From the NCBI GenBank assembly GCA_041690675.1, contig JAWLGU010000005.1, positions 34,618-98,617 on the forward strand: 64,000 nucleotides of DNA, written 5' to 3'. The stretch's first letter is position 1. Each line of letters starts with the position of its first letter. The notes under the pieces were generated by a model that was given only the letters and a program-made list of their open reading frames with translations, made no database searches and had not been told where the DNA came from. Made by a program: the position numbers and the translations under genes. Source of the DNA: UBA7803 sp041690675. Lineage in GTDB: Bacteria; Pseudomonadota; Gammaproteobacteria; Pseudomonadales; Azotimanducaceae. This document shows positions 23,094 through 32,494 of the stretch, one piece after another.

Positions 23094-25106
23094 GTGGCGT
23101 CACGGGATCAGCAACCGCAACGGCGACGGGGCGTTCGTGCCTCTCGGGCGCGGCTGTCCAGGGCCTTGCTCGAGGCGGGCCTGCAGACCCAGGCGGCGCT
23201 GGCGGAGCGCATCGCCGACGTCGAAGGTCTGGATTCGGCGCCGAAGGACATGGTGAATCGGGCGTTTCGCGAGCTGCCGGTGGAGGCCAGGTCGCTCGAA
23301 CGCATCGCCCAGGTTCTCGGAGTGCCGTCGTACACGCTGTACAAGACGGCTGACGAGGCGGAGGTCGGGGCGGACGCCGCGGGCGCCGTAGCGGCGGCAG
23401 ATCCCGGGCCCCGGCAGCGCGACCGCTACGGGGCCTTGCTGCGTGGGGCGGTGGCCACGGCCGCAGCCATGGTGGCGCTGGCGGTCGGAGTCCGGCTGTG
23501 GGATCACGAGCTGGCGGACGGCTCCGAGGCGAACCCGGCGGATGCGCCGGCGCGGCTGACCCTGGGCCGGCCGCACCTGATGGTGCTGCCGCTCGAGGGG
23601 GACGACGAGGACCTTCGCGAGGCACTGCGCGTTGCCCTTCGGGATACGTTCAACGTGGCGTCCGAGACCGCCATCGGCCTGTCGGAACGTTCCGACCTCC
23701 CGGCGCTGGCGCGGCGGCTGCGTCTCGACGTGATCGTCGACGGCGAGGTCGTCCGCGTGGGTCGGCTCGCCGCGGTGCGGATCTATACCTATTTCAACGG
23801 TGTGCGCAGGCAGGCGTGGGCGGAAAGCGGGCCTTCCGTTGCGTTCACCAGTCAGCTGCAGTCCGTGGCGCAACGCTCTGCCAAGGCCATCGGTCATGCC
23901 CTGGGGATGGCGCAAGCGCCGCCCCCCCACTTTCCCCCCGCCACCGCCCAGGACGACTATCTGGCCGGTGAGCGGCGTCTCGATCAGCCCTCCAGTGAGC
24001 TCAACGTCAAGCGCGCCGAGACGCGCTTCCAGGCCGCTCTGCGGCAGGATCCCGGCTACGCCGCGGCCCACGCCGGGCTGTGCCGGGCCCTGCTCGAGGA
24101 GCACTGGATGTTCGAAGAGGACCGAATGCTTCGCGGCGCCGCCCGCGCCTGCGGCGAGGCGTTGCGGCTCGATCCCGACCACCCTCTGGTGATGGCTGCA
24201 CACGGCCGCTTCCTCGCCCGTACCGGTCGCATTCGGGAAGCCGTCGAGCTCTACCGAGAGCTCACGGCCCGGGAACCGATGCTCGCCACGGCGTTCGAGG
24301 GCCTGGCGGCCACCCTCCTGGAAGCCTATCGCCAGAGCGGGGACGTCGCACAGCTCGCTGCGGCGAAGCGCGCGGCGAGAGCCGCGGCGGAGCTGGACCC
24401 GCTGATCTGGAAGCCGCTGTTCTCCCTGGCCACCATGGAGTGGCTCGACGGCCACCTGGAGGCGGCCATCGCCGTCAGCGAGCAGGCTCGCGCGCGAAGC
24501 GAGAACGAGTACGTGCTGGGCAACCTGGGTAGCTTCTATGCGTGCTCGGGGGATTTCGAACGGGCGCGGCAGGCCTACCTGCGCGCGAGGGAGCTGGCGC
24601 CCCAGTCCTACGTAGGCGACGAGTTCCTCGGCAGCGTGTACTACTTTCTCGGTGACTACGAGCGCTCCATCCGGTTGCGGCGCCGGGCCATTGCGGCCAT
24701 CGGCGAAGGCGCGCCGGAGATCCACCAGATGTGGGGCAACCTCGGTGACGCCTATCGCAGCAACGGTGAGGTGGAGGCTGCCGTGGACGCATACCTGCGA
24801 GCCGTGGAGATCGCCGAGCGCGATCATCTGCGGGGAACGGCACCGGCCACGGATCGGGTCGCGCGGGCCTACTACTACGCGGTTCTGCGCGAGCTCGCGC
24901 CGGAGCGGGTGCCGGCGGTCGTGGACCGGGAGCTCGATGCGCAGCTCGAGGATCTGGCGGCGGGCGTGGCGGACCCCACCGCGCATCGCCGGATGGCGCA
25001 GATCTGGCTGCTGCGGGGCGCGCCGGAGAAAGCCCGGGAGGCACGGGACCGGGCCGCCGCCATCTGCCCCGGCTACATCGCCCTGCCGGAGCTCGCGGCG
25101 CTGTAG
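23094..25106 (+). CDS. Membrane-spanning HTH/TPR protein
   Basis: The protein has 670 residues from GTG 23094, with GGGAG 7 bases upstream. Residues about 15-80 look like an XRE-type helix-turn-helix (TQAALAERIADVEG then SLERIAQVLGVPSYTLYKTAD). One membrane helix follows (about 118-137). Next comes a TolB/FlgO-like domain (MVLPLEGDDEDLREALRVALRD then LDVIVDGEVVRVG). From about 285 to the end are tetratricopeptide repeats. This layout, a cytoplasmic DNA-binding part with a periplasmic sensor part, recalls CadC/ToxR-type one-component regulators. The signal and target are unknown; the inverted repeat upstream is a possible site. Confidence 0.72.
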   Translation: MASRDQQPQRRRGVRASRARLSRALLEAGLQTQAALAERIADVEGLDSAPKDMVNRAFRELPVEARSLERIAQVLGVPSYTLYKTADEAEVGADAAGAVAAADPGPRQRDRYGALLRGAVATAAAMVALAVGVRLWDHELADGSEANPADAPARLTLGRPHLMVLPLEGDDEDLREALRVALRDTFNVASETAIGLSERSDLPALARRLRLDVIVDGEVVRVGRLAAVRIYTYFNGVRRQAWAESGPSVAFTSQLQSVAQRSAKAIGHALGMAQAPPPHFPPATAQDDYLAGERRLDQPSSELNVKRAETRFQAALRQDPGYAAAHAGLCRALLEEHWMFEEDRMLRGAARACGEALRLDPDHPLVMAAHGRFLARTGRIREAVELYRELTAREPMLATAFEGLAATLLEAYRQSGDVAQLAAAKRAARAAAELDPLIWKPLFSLATMEWLDGHLEAAIAVSEQARARSENEYVLGNLGSFYACSGDFERARQAYLRARELAPQSYVGDEFLGSVYYFLGDYERSIRLRRRAIAAIGEGAPEIHQMWGNLGDAYRSNGEVEAAVDAYLRAVEIAERDHLRGTAPATDRVARAYYYAVLRELAPERVPAVVDRELDAQLEDLAAGVADPTAHRRMAQIWLLRGAPEKAREARDRAAAICPGYIALPELAAL

Positions 25107-25125
25107 CCGGCGGAGAGGGTCGCCC

Positions 25126-26679
25126 TCAGACGATCCGTGACCCCTTCTTGCCCCAGTAGGCGTCTTTGAGGAGGCGCTTGTAGAGCTTGCCGGTGGGCAG
25201 GCGCGGCAACTCCTCCATGAAGTCGACGCTCCGTGGGCACTTGTAGCGGGCCAGGTGCTGCCGGGCGTATTCCAGCAGCTCCGCTTCCAGCTCGGGCCCG
25301 GGCTCGGCCGAGGCGGCCGGCTGGACCACGGCCTTCACCGCCTCCCCCATCTCCGGGTCCGGCACGCCGATCACGGCCACGTCCGCCACCTTGGGATGCA
25401 TGACGAGCTGATCCTCGATCTCCTGGGGATAGATGTTCACGCCCCCGGAGATGATCATGAAGGTGGCCCGGTCGGTCAGGTACAGATAGCCTTCTTCGTC
25501 CACGTAGCCCACGTCGCCGAGGGCGCTCCAGTTGGGGTGCTCGGGATGCTGGGCGCTCCTGGTCTTGTCGTCGTCCTTGTGGTAGCGGAACGGCAGCTCG
25601 GGCTGCTCGAAGTAGACGATACCGGGCTCTCCGGGCGGCAGCTCGCGGCCGCTGTCGTCACAGATGTGCAGTTGCCCGATCACCGGCCGACCCACGGTGC
25701 CCGGATGGGCGAGCCATTCTTCCGGGGCGCAATGGGTGAGGCCGTTCAGCTCGGTGCCCGCGTAGTACTCGTAGAGAATCGGTCCCCACCAGTCCAGCAT
25801 CTGCTTCTTGATGCCCACCGGGCACGGGGCGGCGGCATGGATGGCCACCCGGTGGGACGACAGATCGAAGCCGGAACGGGCGTCCTCCGGCAGCTTCAAC
25901 ATGCGGGTGAACATGGTCGGCACCCACTGACTGTGGGTGATCCGGTGCTGCTCGATGGCGCGCAGGGCGCCGACCTCGTCGAAGCGGGGCATCATGACCA
26001 CGGTGCCCCCCAGCGCCAGGACGGCCGTGGAAAAGCCGATGGGGGCGGAGTGGTACAGCGGTGCCGGCGAGAGGTACACGGTGTCCTGGTCGAACCCCCA
26101 CAGGGCCTGCTGCAGGGCGCCCACCGGGCCCGCGTCATCATGGATCCTGGCACCGGTCAGCGGTCGGGCGATGCCTTTCGGGCGGCCCGTGGTGCCGGAG
26201 CTGTAGAGCATGAACTGGCCGGCCGGCTCGTCCCCCAGCGGCTCGGCCGGGTAGTCCGCGAGCATGGTCTCGTAGGGCTGATAACCCGGCTCGAGGCCGT
26301 CGACCATCAGCCAGGTGTGGCAGCGGGGCGCGAAGTCCGGCAGCGCCCGGGCTACCTCGCCCAGGTGCCGCGAGGCCACCAGAACCTGAGCCTCGCAGTC
26401 GTCGAGGATGTAACCGGCTTCCTCCGCCGTCAGATAGCGGTTGATGGTGGTGATGTACAGCCCCGAGCGCAGCGCGGCCCACACCACCTCGAAGTAGCGC
26501 AGGTGGTTCTCCATGAAGATGGCCATGTGGTCGCCGGGGCGCAGGCCCCTGGCCCACATGAGCTGAGCCAGCCGGTTGGAGCGCTCGTCCAGGGCCGCGA
26601 AGGTGACCGTCTCGCCGCTCTCGGAGTGGATCACCGCCGCCTTGTCGGGTACTTCCCGCGCCCACTTGCCTGGATACAT
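25126..26679 (-). CDS. AMP-dependent acyl-CoA synthetase
   Basis: This 517-residue ANL-superfamily ligase has the P-loop YSSGTTGRPKG (about 170-180), the adenine-binding YEYYAGTEL, the hinge region YLTDRATFMIISGGVNIYPQEIE and the catalytic Lys near the end (LPTGKLYKRLL). It activates a carboxylic acid as acyl-adenylate and then as CoA thioester, feeding the beta-oxidation type enzymes of this region. The acid is unknown. It is immediately downstream of the LLM oxidoreductase (10 bases), so the two are co-transcribed. Confidence 0.92.
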   Translation of the reverse strand: MYPGKWAREVPDKAAVIHSESGETVTFAALDERSNRLAQLMWARGLRPGDHMAIFMENHLRYFEVVWAALRSGLYITTINRYLTAEEAGYILDDCEAQVLVASRHLGEVARALPDFAPRCHTWLMVDGLEPGYQPYETMLADYPAEPLGDEPAGQFMLYSSGTTGRPKGIARPLTGARIHDDAGPVGALQQALWGFDQDTVYLSPAPLYHSAPIGFSTAVLALGGTVVMMPRFDEVGALRAIEQHRITHSQWVPTMFTRMLKLPEDARSGFDLSSHRVAIHAAAPCPVGIKKQMLDWWGPILYEYYAGTELNGLTHCAPEEWLAHPGTVGRPVIGQLHICDDSGRELPPGEPGIVYFEQPELPFRYHKDDDKTRSAQHPEHPNWSALGDVGYVDEEGYLYLTDRATFMIISGGVNIYPQEIEDQLVMHPKVADVAVIGVPDPEMGEAVKAVVQPAASAEPGPELEAELLEYARQHLARYKCPRSVDFMEELPRLPTGKLYKRLLKDAYWGKKGSRIV

Positions 26680-26689
26680 GTCGTCCTCC

Positions 26690-27721
26690 TCAGCCGTTCA
26701 GCCGGGCGCACTCGGCCATCAACCGCACCGCCTGCTCGTCCCCCGCCACCGTGAGACCGGTGGCGCCGCTGTCTTCCCACGCGCGGAAGCGCCGGCGGAT
26801 GCGCGCCGGGGGCCCCACCAGCGCGCCCTGATCCACGAACTCGTCCGGCACGGCAGCCGCCGCTTCCTCCTTCCGTTTGGCCAGGTAGAGCTCCTGAATC
26901 CTCTCGGCAGCCTCGGGGAAACCACGCCGGATCATCATCTCCTTGTGGAAGTTCTTGTTCCGGTGGCCCATGCCCCCCACGTAGAGGGCGATGCCGGGCT
27001 TCAGGCGGTCCAGGGCACCCTGCACGTCGTCCGTCACCTGCACCTGGGTCATGGCCTGAATCTCGAACTCATCGCGGCGCTTGCCGGCTTTCTCCAGTCC
27101 CTCGCGGATCCATCCTTCGTAGATGTGCGCGGATTCCGGGACGTAGCCGAGGGGCAGCCAGCCGTCGGCGATCTCTGCGGTGAGGCGCACGGTGGCCTCC
27201 ATGCCGGTGCCGAGCCAGACGGGGATGTTCGGGTTCATGTGGAGGATGGACTTCAGCGGCTTGCCCACGCCGAGGGCGCCCTCGCCCTGATACGGCAGGC
27301 AGATCTCCCGGCCCTGATGGCTGACGGGCGCTTTCCGGGCGAAGATCTTTTTCATGATGGTGACGTAGTCGCGGATGCGGTAGTAGGGCCGTCCCCAGGG
27401 TTGGCCGTACCAGCCCTCGACGATCTGCGGCCCCGACATGCCGATCCCGCAGATGACCCGGTTGCCGCCGGCGATCTGGTCCAATGTGGCCATGGCCATG
27501 GCCGCGTTGGCCGGGGTGCGGCCGGCGAGCTGAATCACCGCCGTGCCGAGGCGGATGTGCTGGGTGTGCGCGGCGATGTAGGCCAGAGGCGTGACGGCGT
27601 CGGAGCCGTAGGCTTCCGCGGTCCAGACCGAGTCGTAACCCAGCCGCTCGGCCAGCTTCACCAGATCCAGGGGGATCCGCAGCTCCGGGCCGGAATAGCC
27701 CAGCATCAGGCCAAGCTTCAT
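26690..27721 (-). CDS. LLM class (luciferase-like) flavin/F420-dependent oxidoreductase
   Basis: This 343-residue TIM-barrel protein opens with MKLGLMLGYSGPELRIPLDLVKLAERLGYDSVWTAEAYGSDA, the hallmark of luciferase-like monooxygenases. It continues with LGTAVIQLAGRTPANAAM and the conserved GNRVICGIGMSGPQIVEGWYGQPW. Relatives use FMNH2 or F420 and act on aliphatic or aromatic substrates. The LLM subgroup with MLGYSG is often called F420-dependent, but cofactor use is not proven here. It is the first gene of an operon with the acyl-CoA ligase. Confidence 0.87.
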   Translation of the reverse strand: MKLGLMLGYSGPELRIPLDLVKLAERLGYDSVWTAEAYGSDAVTPLAYIAAHTQHIRLGTAVIQLAGRTPANAAMAMATLDQIAGGNRVICGIGMSGPQIVEGWYGQPWGRPYYRIRDYVTIMKKIFARKAPVSHQGREICLPYQGEGALGVGKPLKSILHMNPNIPVWLGTGMEATVRLTAEIADGWLPLGYVPESAHIYEGWIREGLEKAGKRRDEFEIQAMTQVQVTDDVQGALDRLKPGIALYVGGMGHRNKNFHKEMMIRRGFPEAAERIQELYLAKRKEEAAAAVPDEFVDQGALVGPPARIRRRFRAWEDSGATGLTVAGDEQAVRLMAECARLNG

Positions 27722-27773
27722 GGCCGCCTCCTCTCCACTTCGGGACGAGCTTACTACAGGGGCGCGCGGGCGG

Positions 27774-29513
27774 TCAGGTGCGCTCGGCCAAATCGCGCAT
27801 GCCCTGGTCGGTGGTGAAGAACACGCTGCCGGTGAGGCGCAGAATGAACTCGGTGCCTTCGAGCCGCTCCATCACCGGCGCCTTCACCTCGGAGAGGTGC
27901 AGCTTGATACCCATGTCCTCCAGATTGGCATTCAGGCGATGGAGCATCTCCAGGCCGCTGATGTCGATCATGTTCACCGCGCTCATCACCAGCAGCACGT
28001 GGCGGGTGCCCGGGCGCCGCTGCACGATCTTCAGCAGCTTGCTCTCGATCTGGTGGCTGTTGGTGAAGTTGACGTTCTCGTCGATGCGGATCGCTGCCAC
28101 GTGAGGAAAGGTTTCCACGTCGTAGCGTCGCGCGGAACGGAAGTGCTCGGTGTGGGGAACGCGGCCGACGATGACCACATGAGGCCGGCTGGACGTGCGA
28201 ACGAAGAAGGCAATGGAGAGCGCCACCCCGATGAGAATCCCGGTCTCCACGCCGAAACCGAGCACGCTGGCGAAGGTGACCAGCTCGGTGATGCTGTCCT
28301 CCCGGTAGACCTTCCAGTGCCGGCGCAGGCTTTCGATGTCGAAGATACCCACCACCGACACGACCACGATGGCGGCCAGGGCCGCGTGAGGCAGCCGGGC
28401 GAACAGCGGCGTGAAGTAGAGCAGGGTGAGGACGATCAACGCCCCGCACACCAGCGAGCTCACCTGTGAGCGGGCGCCGGCCTGATGGTTCACGCTGGAG
28501 CGGGAGAAGCTTCCCGCTACCGGATAGCCACCGGTGAAGGCGGCGCTCACGTTGGCGGCCCCCAGGGCGATGAGCTCCTGGTGGGCGTTCACCCGGGTGC
28601 GCTGGCGGGCGGCCAGGGTGGCGCCGATGGAGTAGCTTTCCACGTAGGAGACCACCGCGATCATGGCTGACGAGGGCGCGATGTCCACCCACAGCTGCCA
28701 TTCGAACGGTGGCAGGGTGAAGCTCGGCAGGCCTGACGGCAGGTCGCCCACGACGGCCACGCCATGGTCCGCGTCCAGATTCCACAGCACCACCGCCACC
28801 GCCGCCAGCACCGTCACCAGCATGGGGCCGGTGCGGCTCACCGGGTGTTCCGCGGAAACCTCCGGGCGCAGCCAGCGCAGCAGGGTCACCGCATGACGGC
28901 GCACGAGCCACAGTCCCGCCAGGCTCCCGGCGCCGAGGAGCAGGGCGGCGGCGTTGAGCTCCTCTGTGTGGGTGGCCAGAGTCATCAGTTGGTGGAAAGG
29001 ATCGGTGGCCTCGCCGCTGCCGATGCCGGTGAACGCCGGAAGTTGGCTGATGACGATGAGCACGGCGGCGGCGTTGACGAACCCGGTGATCACCGGAAGG
29101 CTCAACAGGTTCACCAGGCCACCCATCTGCGACAGCCGCAGCAGCCACAGGACGATGCCGGCCTGCACGCACAGCACCGTGGTGACGCCGATATAGCTCT
29201 GCTGGTACTCGGGGGCGTACCGACCCACCGCCGTGGCCACCATCAGGGCGGTGATGGCCACCGGCCCCACCGCCATGTGCTGGGACGAGCCGAGAATGGC
29301 GTACACCACCATGGGCAGAAGACTGGCGTAGAGGCCCGCCTCGGGCGGGAGACCGGCGAGCACGGCGTAGGCGATGGCCTGGGGCACGGTGATGACCCCG
29401 ACCACCAGGCCCGCCACGGCGTCGTGGGTAAGATCGTCACGGCGATAGCGCCGCAGCACTCTCCAGATGGGGAGGTAGCTCTGCCAGTCTTTTACCCGAA
29501 GTTGCAACGGCAA
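27774..29513 (-). CDS. SulP family anion transporter with STAS domain
   Basis: The protein has about 579 residues. The membrane part shows SulP signatures: LVVGVITVPQAIAYAVLAGLPPEAGLYAS near the N-terminus, then a dozen or so helices, and GSFSRSSVNHQAGARSQVSSLV. The C-terminus is a STAS domain (about 455-570, with MSAVNMIDISGLEMLHRL). Such proteins move sulfate, bicarbonate or other anions. No ATG exists near the expected N-terminus, and TTG 29513 (or TTG 29507) is the best guess without a good ribosome site. The much longer open frame that continues upstream runs antisense to the dehydrogenase gene. Confidence 0.88.
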   Translation of the reverse strand: MPLQLRVKDWQSYLPIWRVLRRYRRDDLTHDAVAGLVVGVITVPQAIAYAVLAGLPPEAGLYASLLPMVVYAILGSSQHMAVGPVAITALMVATAVGRYAPEYQQSYIGVTTVLCVQAGIVLWLLRLSQMGGLVNLLSLPVITGFVNAAAVLIVISQLPAFTGIGSGEATDPFHQLMTLATHTEELNAAALLLGAGSLAGLWLVRRHAVTLLRWLRPEVSAEHPVSRTGPMLVTVLAAVAVVLWNLDADHGVAVVGDLPSGLPSFTLPPFEWQLWVDIAPSSAMIAVVSYVESYSIGATLAARQRTRVNAHQELIALGAANVSAAFTGGYPVAGSFSRSSVNHQAGARSQVSSLVCGALIVLTLLYFTPLFARLPHAALAAIVVVSVVGIFDIESLRRHWKVYREDSITELVTFASVLGFGVETGILIGVALSIAFFVRTSSRPHVVIVGRVPHTEHFRSARRYDVETFPHVAAIRIDENVNFTNSHQIESKLLKIVQRRPGTRHVLLVMSAVNMIDISGLEMLHRLNANLEDMGIKLHLSEVKAPVMERLEGTEFILRLTGSVFFTTDQGMRDLAERT

Positions 29514-29582
29514 GACGGATGAATCGTTCAGCCAGGTAAGGCATTCTACCCAGGAATCGCCACCGAATCGGAGGACATCCCC

Positions 29583-30689
29583 GTGCAGACACGCGCCGCC
29601 GTCGCCACCGGGCCCGGGCAACCTCTGAGTATCGAGACCGTGGACCTGGAAGGTCCCAAGGCCGGCGAGGTGCTGGTGGAGGTCAAGGCCACCGGCCTCT
29701 GCCACACCGACGCCTACACACTTTCCGGGGCCGATCCGGAGGGCCTGTTTCCAGCGATTCTCGGCCACGAAGGGGCGGGCGTGGTGGTGGACGTGGGCCC
29801 GGACGTGCGAAGCCTGCAACCCGGCGATCACGTGATTCCCCTCTACACGCCGGAGTGCCGGCAGTGCAAGTTCTGCCTCTCGCGCAAGACCAATCTGTGC
29901 GGCGCGATCCGCGAGACCCAGGGCAAGGGCGTGATGCCCGACGGCACCAGCCGGTTCTCGCTCCACGGCCGGATGCTGCATCACTACATGGGGACTTCGA
30001 CGTTCTCCAACTACACCGTCGTGCCCGAGATCGCCCTGGCCAGGATCCGACCCGATGCACCGTTCGACAAGGTCTGCTACATCGGCTGCGGGGTGACCAC
30101 CGGCCTCGGCGCGGTGATCAACACGGCGAAGGTGGAGCCGGGCGCCAACGTGGCGGTGTTCGGGCTGGGCGGTATCGGCCTGAACGTGATCCAGGGTGCT
30201 CGTCTCGTCGGGGCGGACCGCATCATCGGGGTGGACCTGAATCCGGCGAAGCGGCCCCTGGCGGAGAAGTTCGGCATGACGGACTTCATCAATCCGGCGG
30301 ACGTGGACGACGTGGTGGCGGCCATCATCGATCTCACCGACGGCGGCGTGGATTACTCGTTCGAGTGCATCGGCAACGTGAACGTGATGCGCCAGGCGCT
30401 GGAGTGCTGCCACAAAGGCTGGGGCGAGAGCATCATCATCGGTGTAGCCGGGGCGGGCCAGGAAATCAGCACCCGGCCGTTTCAGCTCGTGACGGGCCGC
30501 GTGTGGCGGGGCACCGCCTTCGGCGGCGCCCGGGGACGCACCGACGTGCCGCGCATCGTCGACTGGTACATGAACGGCAAGATCAACATCGACGACCTGA
30601 TTACCCACACCCTGAGCCTCGACGAGATCAACCACGGCTTCGAGCTCATGCACCGGGGCGAGAGCATCCGGTCGGTGGTGATCTACTAG
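29583..30689 (+). CDS. frmA: S-(hydroxymethyl)glutathione dehydrogenase / class III alcohol dehydrogenase
   Basis: This 368-residue enzyme has the catalytic zinc ligands in GLCHTDAYT and GHEGAGVV, the structural zinc lobe CRQCKFCLSRKTNLC, the class III loop GKGVMPDGTSRFS and the NAD motif FGLGGIGLNVIQGA. It oxidises the formaldehyde-glutathione adduct to S-formylglutathione (it can also reduce S-nitrosoglutathione) in the cytoplasm. The start is GTG with CGGAGGACATCCCC upstream. No frmB or frmR is adjacent. It diverges from the SulP gene. Confidence 0.95.
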   Translation: MQTRAAVATGPGQPLSIETVDLEGPKAGEVLVEVKATGLCHTDAYTLSGADPEGLFPAILGHEGAGVVVDVGPDVRSLQPGDHVIPLYTPECRQCKFCLSRKTNLCGAIRETQGKGVMPDGTSRFSLHGRMLHHYMGTSTFSNYTVVPEIALARIRPDAPFDKVCYIGCGVTTGLGAVINTAKVEPGANVAVFGLGGIGLNVIQGARLVGADRIIGVDLNPAKRPLAEKFGMTDFINPADVDDVVAAIIDLTDGGVDYSFECIGNVNVMRQALECCHKGWGESIIIGVAGAGQEISTRPFQLVTGRVWRGTAFGGARGRTDVPRIVDWYMNGKINIDDLITHTLSLDEINHGFELMHRGESIRSVVIY

Positions 30690-30843
30690 CGGACGAGATC
30701 AGGCACGTGCGAGCTCCCCGTTCCGGCTTGAAACCCAGCCTGCGCAGCACCAGGGCCGCCGGGATTCCCCCTACGGCGCTCGCGATTGCCTGCGGGCGCC
30801 GCCGCCCCTAAGCTCGAGAGCGGCAAGTGCAAGGGAGGAGAGC

Positions 30844-31851
30844 ATGGCCGAATCTCCATGGCTGGCGCAGGTGCGCGAAGAAATCGTCGAGCCGGCGCGG
30901 CCCGTCTGCGATCCGCATCATCATCTCTGGGACCATCCCGGCAGCCGCTACCTGCTCGACGAGCTGCTGGAGGACGTGGGTAGCGGCCACAACGTGGTCT
31001 CAACGGTCTTCGTCGAGTGCGCCAGCATGTATCGGGCGGACGCACCGGAGGCGCTGCGGCCGGTGGGGGAGACGGAGTTCGTCAACGGCGTCGCCGCCAT
31101 GTCGGCCAGCGGCGCGTACGGCCGGCTTCGCGCATGTGCCGGCATCGTCGGCTTCGCCGATCTGACCCTGGGCGCCCGGGTGGGTGAGGTGCTCGACCTG
31201 CATCTGGCCCGCAGCGACCGGTTCCGGGGCATCCGCCATGCCGCCGGCTGGGATCCGGACGAACGGGTGCGAAACTCTCATACCCATCCACCCCGCGGCC
31301 TGCTGCTGGATCCTGCGTTCCGGGCCGGCTTCGCCGAGCTGGCTCGCCGTGGCCTCAGCTTCGACGCCTGGCTCTACCATCCGCAGATTCCCGAGCTCAC
31401 GGACCTGGCGCGGGCGTTTCCCGACGTCACCATCGTCCTCGACCATCTCGGTGGCCCGCTGGGCATCGGCCCGTACGAAGGGCGCCGCGAGGAGATCCTC
31501 GAGGGTTGGCGCAGGGATCTGGCGGAGCTGGCGCGTTGCGACAACGTCCATGCCAAGCTGGGGGGGATGGTGATGCCCATCAACGGCTTCGGCTTCCACA
31601 AGCGCGACCGGCCACCCACCTCGGACGAGCTGGTAGCGGCCACCAGTCGGTACTATCGCCACGCCATCGATTGCTTCGGGCCCGAGCGCTGCATGTTCGA
31701 GAGCAACTTTCCGGTGGACAAGCAGAGCTGCTCCTATCACGTGCTGTGGAACGCATTCAAGAAGCTGGTGGCCGATGCCTCCGAGGTTGAGAAGGCGCGG
31801 CTGTTTCACGATACGGCCGTAGAAGTCTATCGGCTCGGCGCGACTTCCTGA
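30844..31851 (+). CDS. Amidohydrolase (metal-dependent TIM-barrel hydrolase)
   Basis: This 335-residue amidohydrolase-2 family protein has the N-terminal metal motif DPHHHLWDHPGSRY, the FRGIRHAAGWDPDE segment, VTIVLDHLGGPLG with a metal His, and FESNFPVDKQSCSY near the C-terminus with the active-site Asp. Relatives hydrolyse or decarboxylate small aromatic or lactone substrates such as pyrone dicarboxylate. The specific reaction is not evident. The ATG has GGGAGGAGAGC upstream. About 150 bases without features separate it from frmA. Confidence 0.9.
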   Translation: MAESPWLAQVREEIVEPARPVCDPHHHLWDHPGSRYLLDELLEDVGSGHNVVSTVFVECASMYRADAPEALRPVGETEFVNGVAAMSASGAYGRLRACAGIVGFADLTLGARVGEVLDLHLARSDRFRGIRHAAGWDPDERVRNSHTHPPRGLLLDPAFRAGFAELARRGLSFDAWLYHPQIPELTDLARAFPDVTIVLDHLGGPLGIGPYEGRREEILEGWRRDLAELARCDNVHAKLGGMVMPINGFGFHKRDRPPTSDELVAATSRYYRHAIDCFGPERCMFESNFPVDKQSCSYHVLWNAFKKLVADASEVEKARLFHDTAVEVYRLGATS

Positions 31852-31934
31852 CGCGTCTCCTCTGCGGCGCTGCCAGCCGTGCCGTGGGGTGCCATAATGG
31901 CGCTTCCATGTCATCGTCGAAGGAGGAGGACGAC

Positions 31935-32375
31935 TTGAGATTCCCCATGGTCTGCAGCTTGGCTGCCCTGCTGCTCGCACTCGATGGTTCCGCTGCCGCA
32001 GCGGCCGATATGCCCGCGCCGCCCGCGCCGCCGGAGGCCGACGTCTATTTCATCGAGCCCGCGGACGGAGCGGTGCTGACGAGCCCGGTCACGGTGAAGT
32101 TCGGCCTCAGGGGCATGGGCGTCGCCCCTGCCGGTGTCGAACGTGCGGGCACCGGTCATCACCATCTGCTCATCGACGTGGATGACGGTGAGATCGATCT
32201 CGGCCTGCCACTCCCCGCGACGGAACAGGTCCGCCACTTCGGCGCGGGCCAGACCGAAGCGGAAATCGAGCTGGCGCCGGGCGAGCATCGGCTCACCCTG
32301 GTGCTGGGCGATCATCTGCACGTTCCCCACGACCCTCCTGTCACCTCGCGGACCATCACCATAACGGTTGAGTGA
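31935..32375 (+). CDS. DUF4399 periplasmic protein
   Basis: This 146-residue protein has a signal peptide (SLAALLLALDGSAAAAA) and a domain with VYFIEPADGAVLTSPVTVKFGLRGMGVAPAG and GHHHLLIDVD. It ends in DHLHVPHDPPVTSRTITITVE, and all of this fits DUF4399. The HHH and HVPH motifs suggest metal binding, but the function is unknown. I chose the TTG start at 31935 because AAGGAGG (31920-31926) lies 8 bases upstream and it gives a standard signal peptide. ATG 31908 would put a charged stretch ahead of it. Confidence 0.8.
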   Translation: MRFPMVCSLAALLLALDGSAAAAADMPAPPAPPEADVYFIEPADGAVLTSPVTVKFGLRGMGVAPAGVERAGTGHHHLLIDVDDGEIDLGLPLPATEQVRHFGAGQTEAEIELAPGEHRLTLVLGDHLHVPHDPPVTSRTITITVE

Positions 32376-32494
32376 ACGCAGGTACGGGTTTGTTCGGATA
32401 GATTGCGCCGATCCTAAGTCATAGCCTCGAAGGGGTGCCTTCCATCGCGGGGGCAGCCGCAAAACTTCTCATTCGACAAGCGAGGTGACGGGCG

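Noticed and set aside
25255..26754. 499-residue plus-strand frame opposite the acyl-CoA ligase
   Set aside because: Low-complexity His/Gly/Val-rich composition typical of antisense frames in GC-rich DNA; the minus strand has a full ANL ligase.
29514..30653. Upstream extension of the SulP frame to about 959 residues
   Set aside because: The extra part runs antisense to the frmA-type dehydrogenase and has no homology-like features; SulP proteins begin shortly before the first helix.
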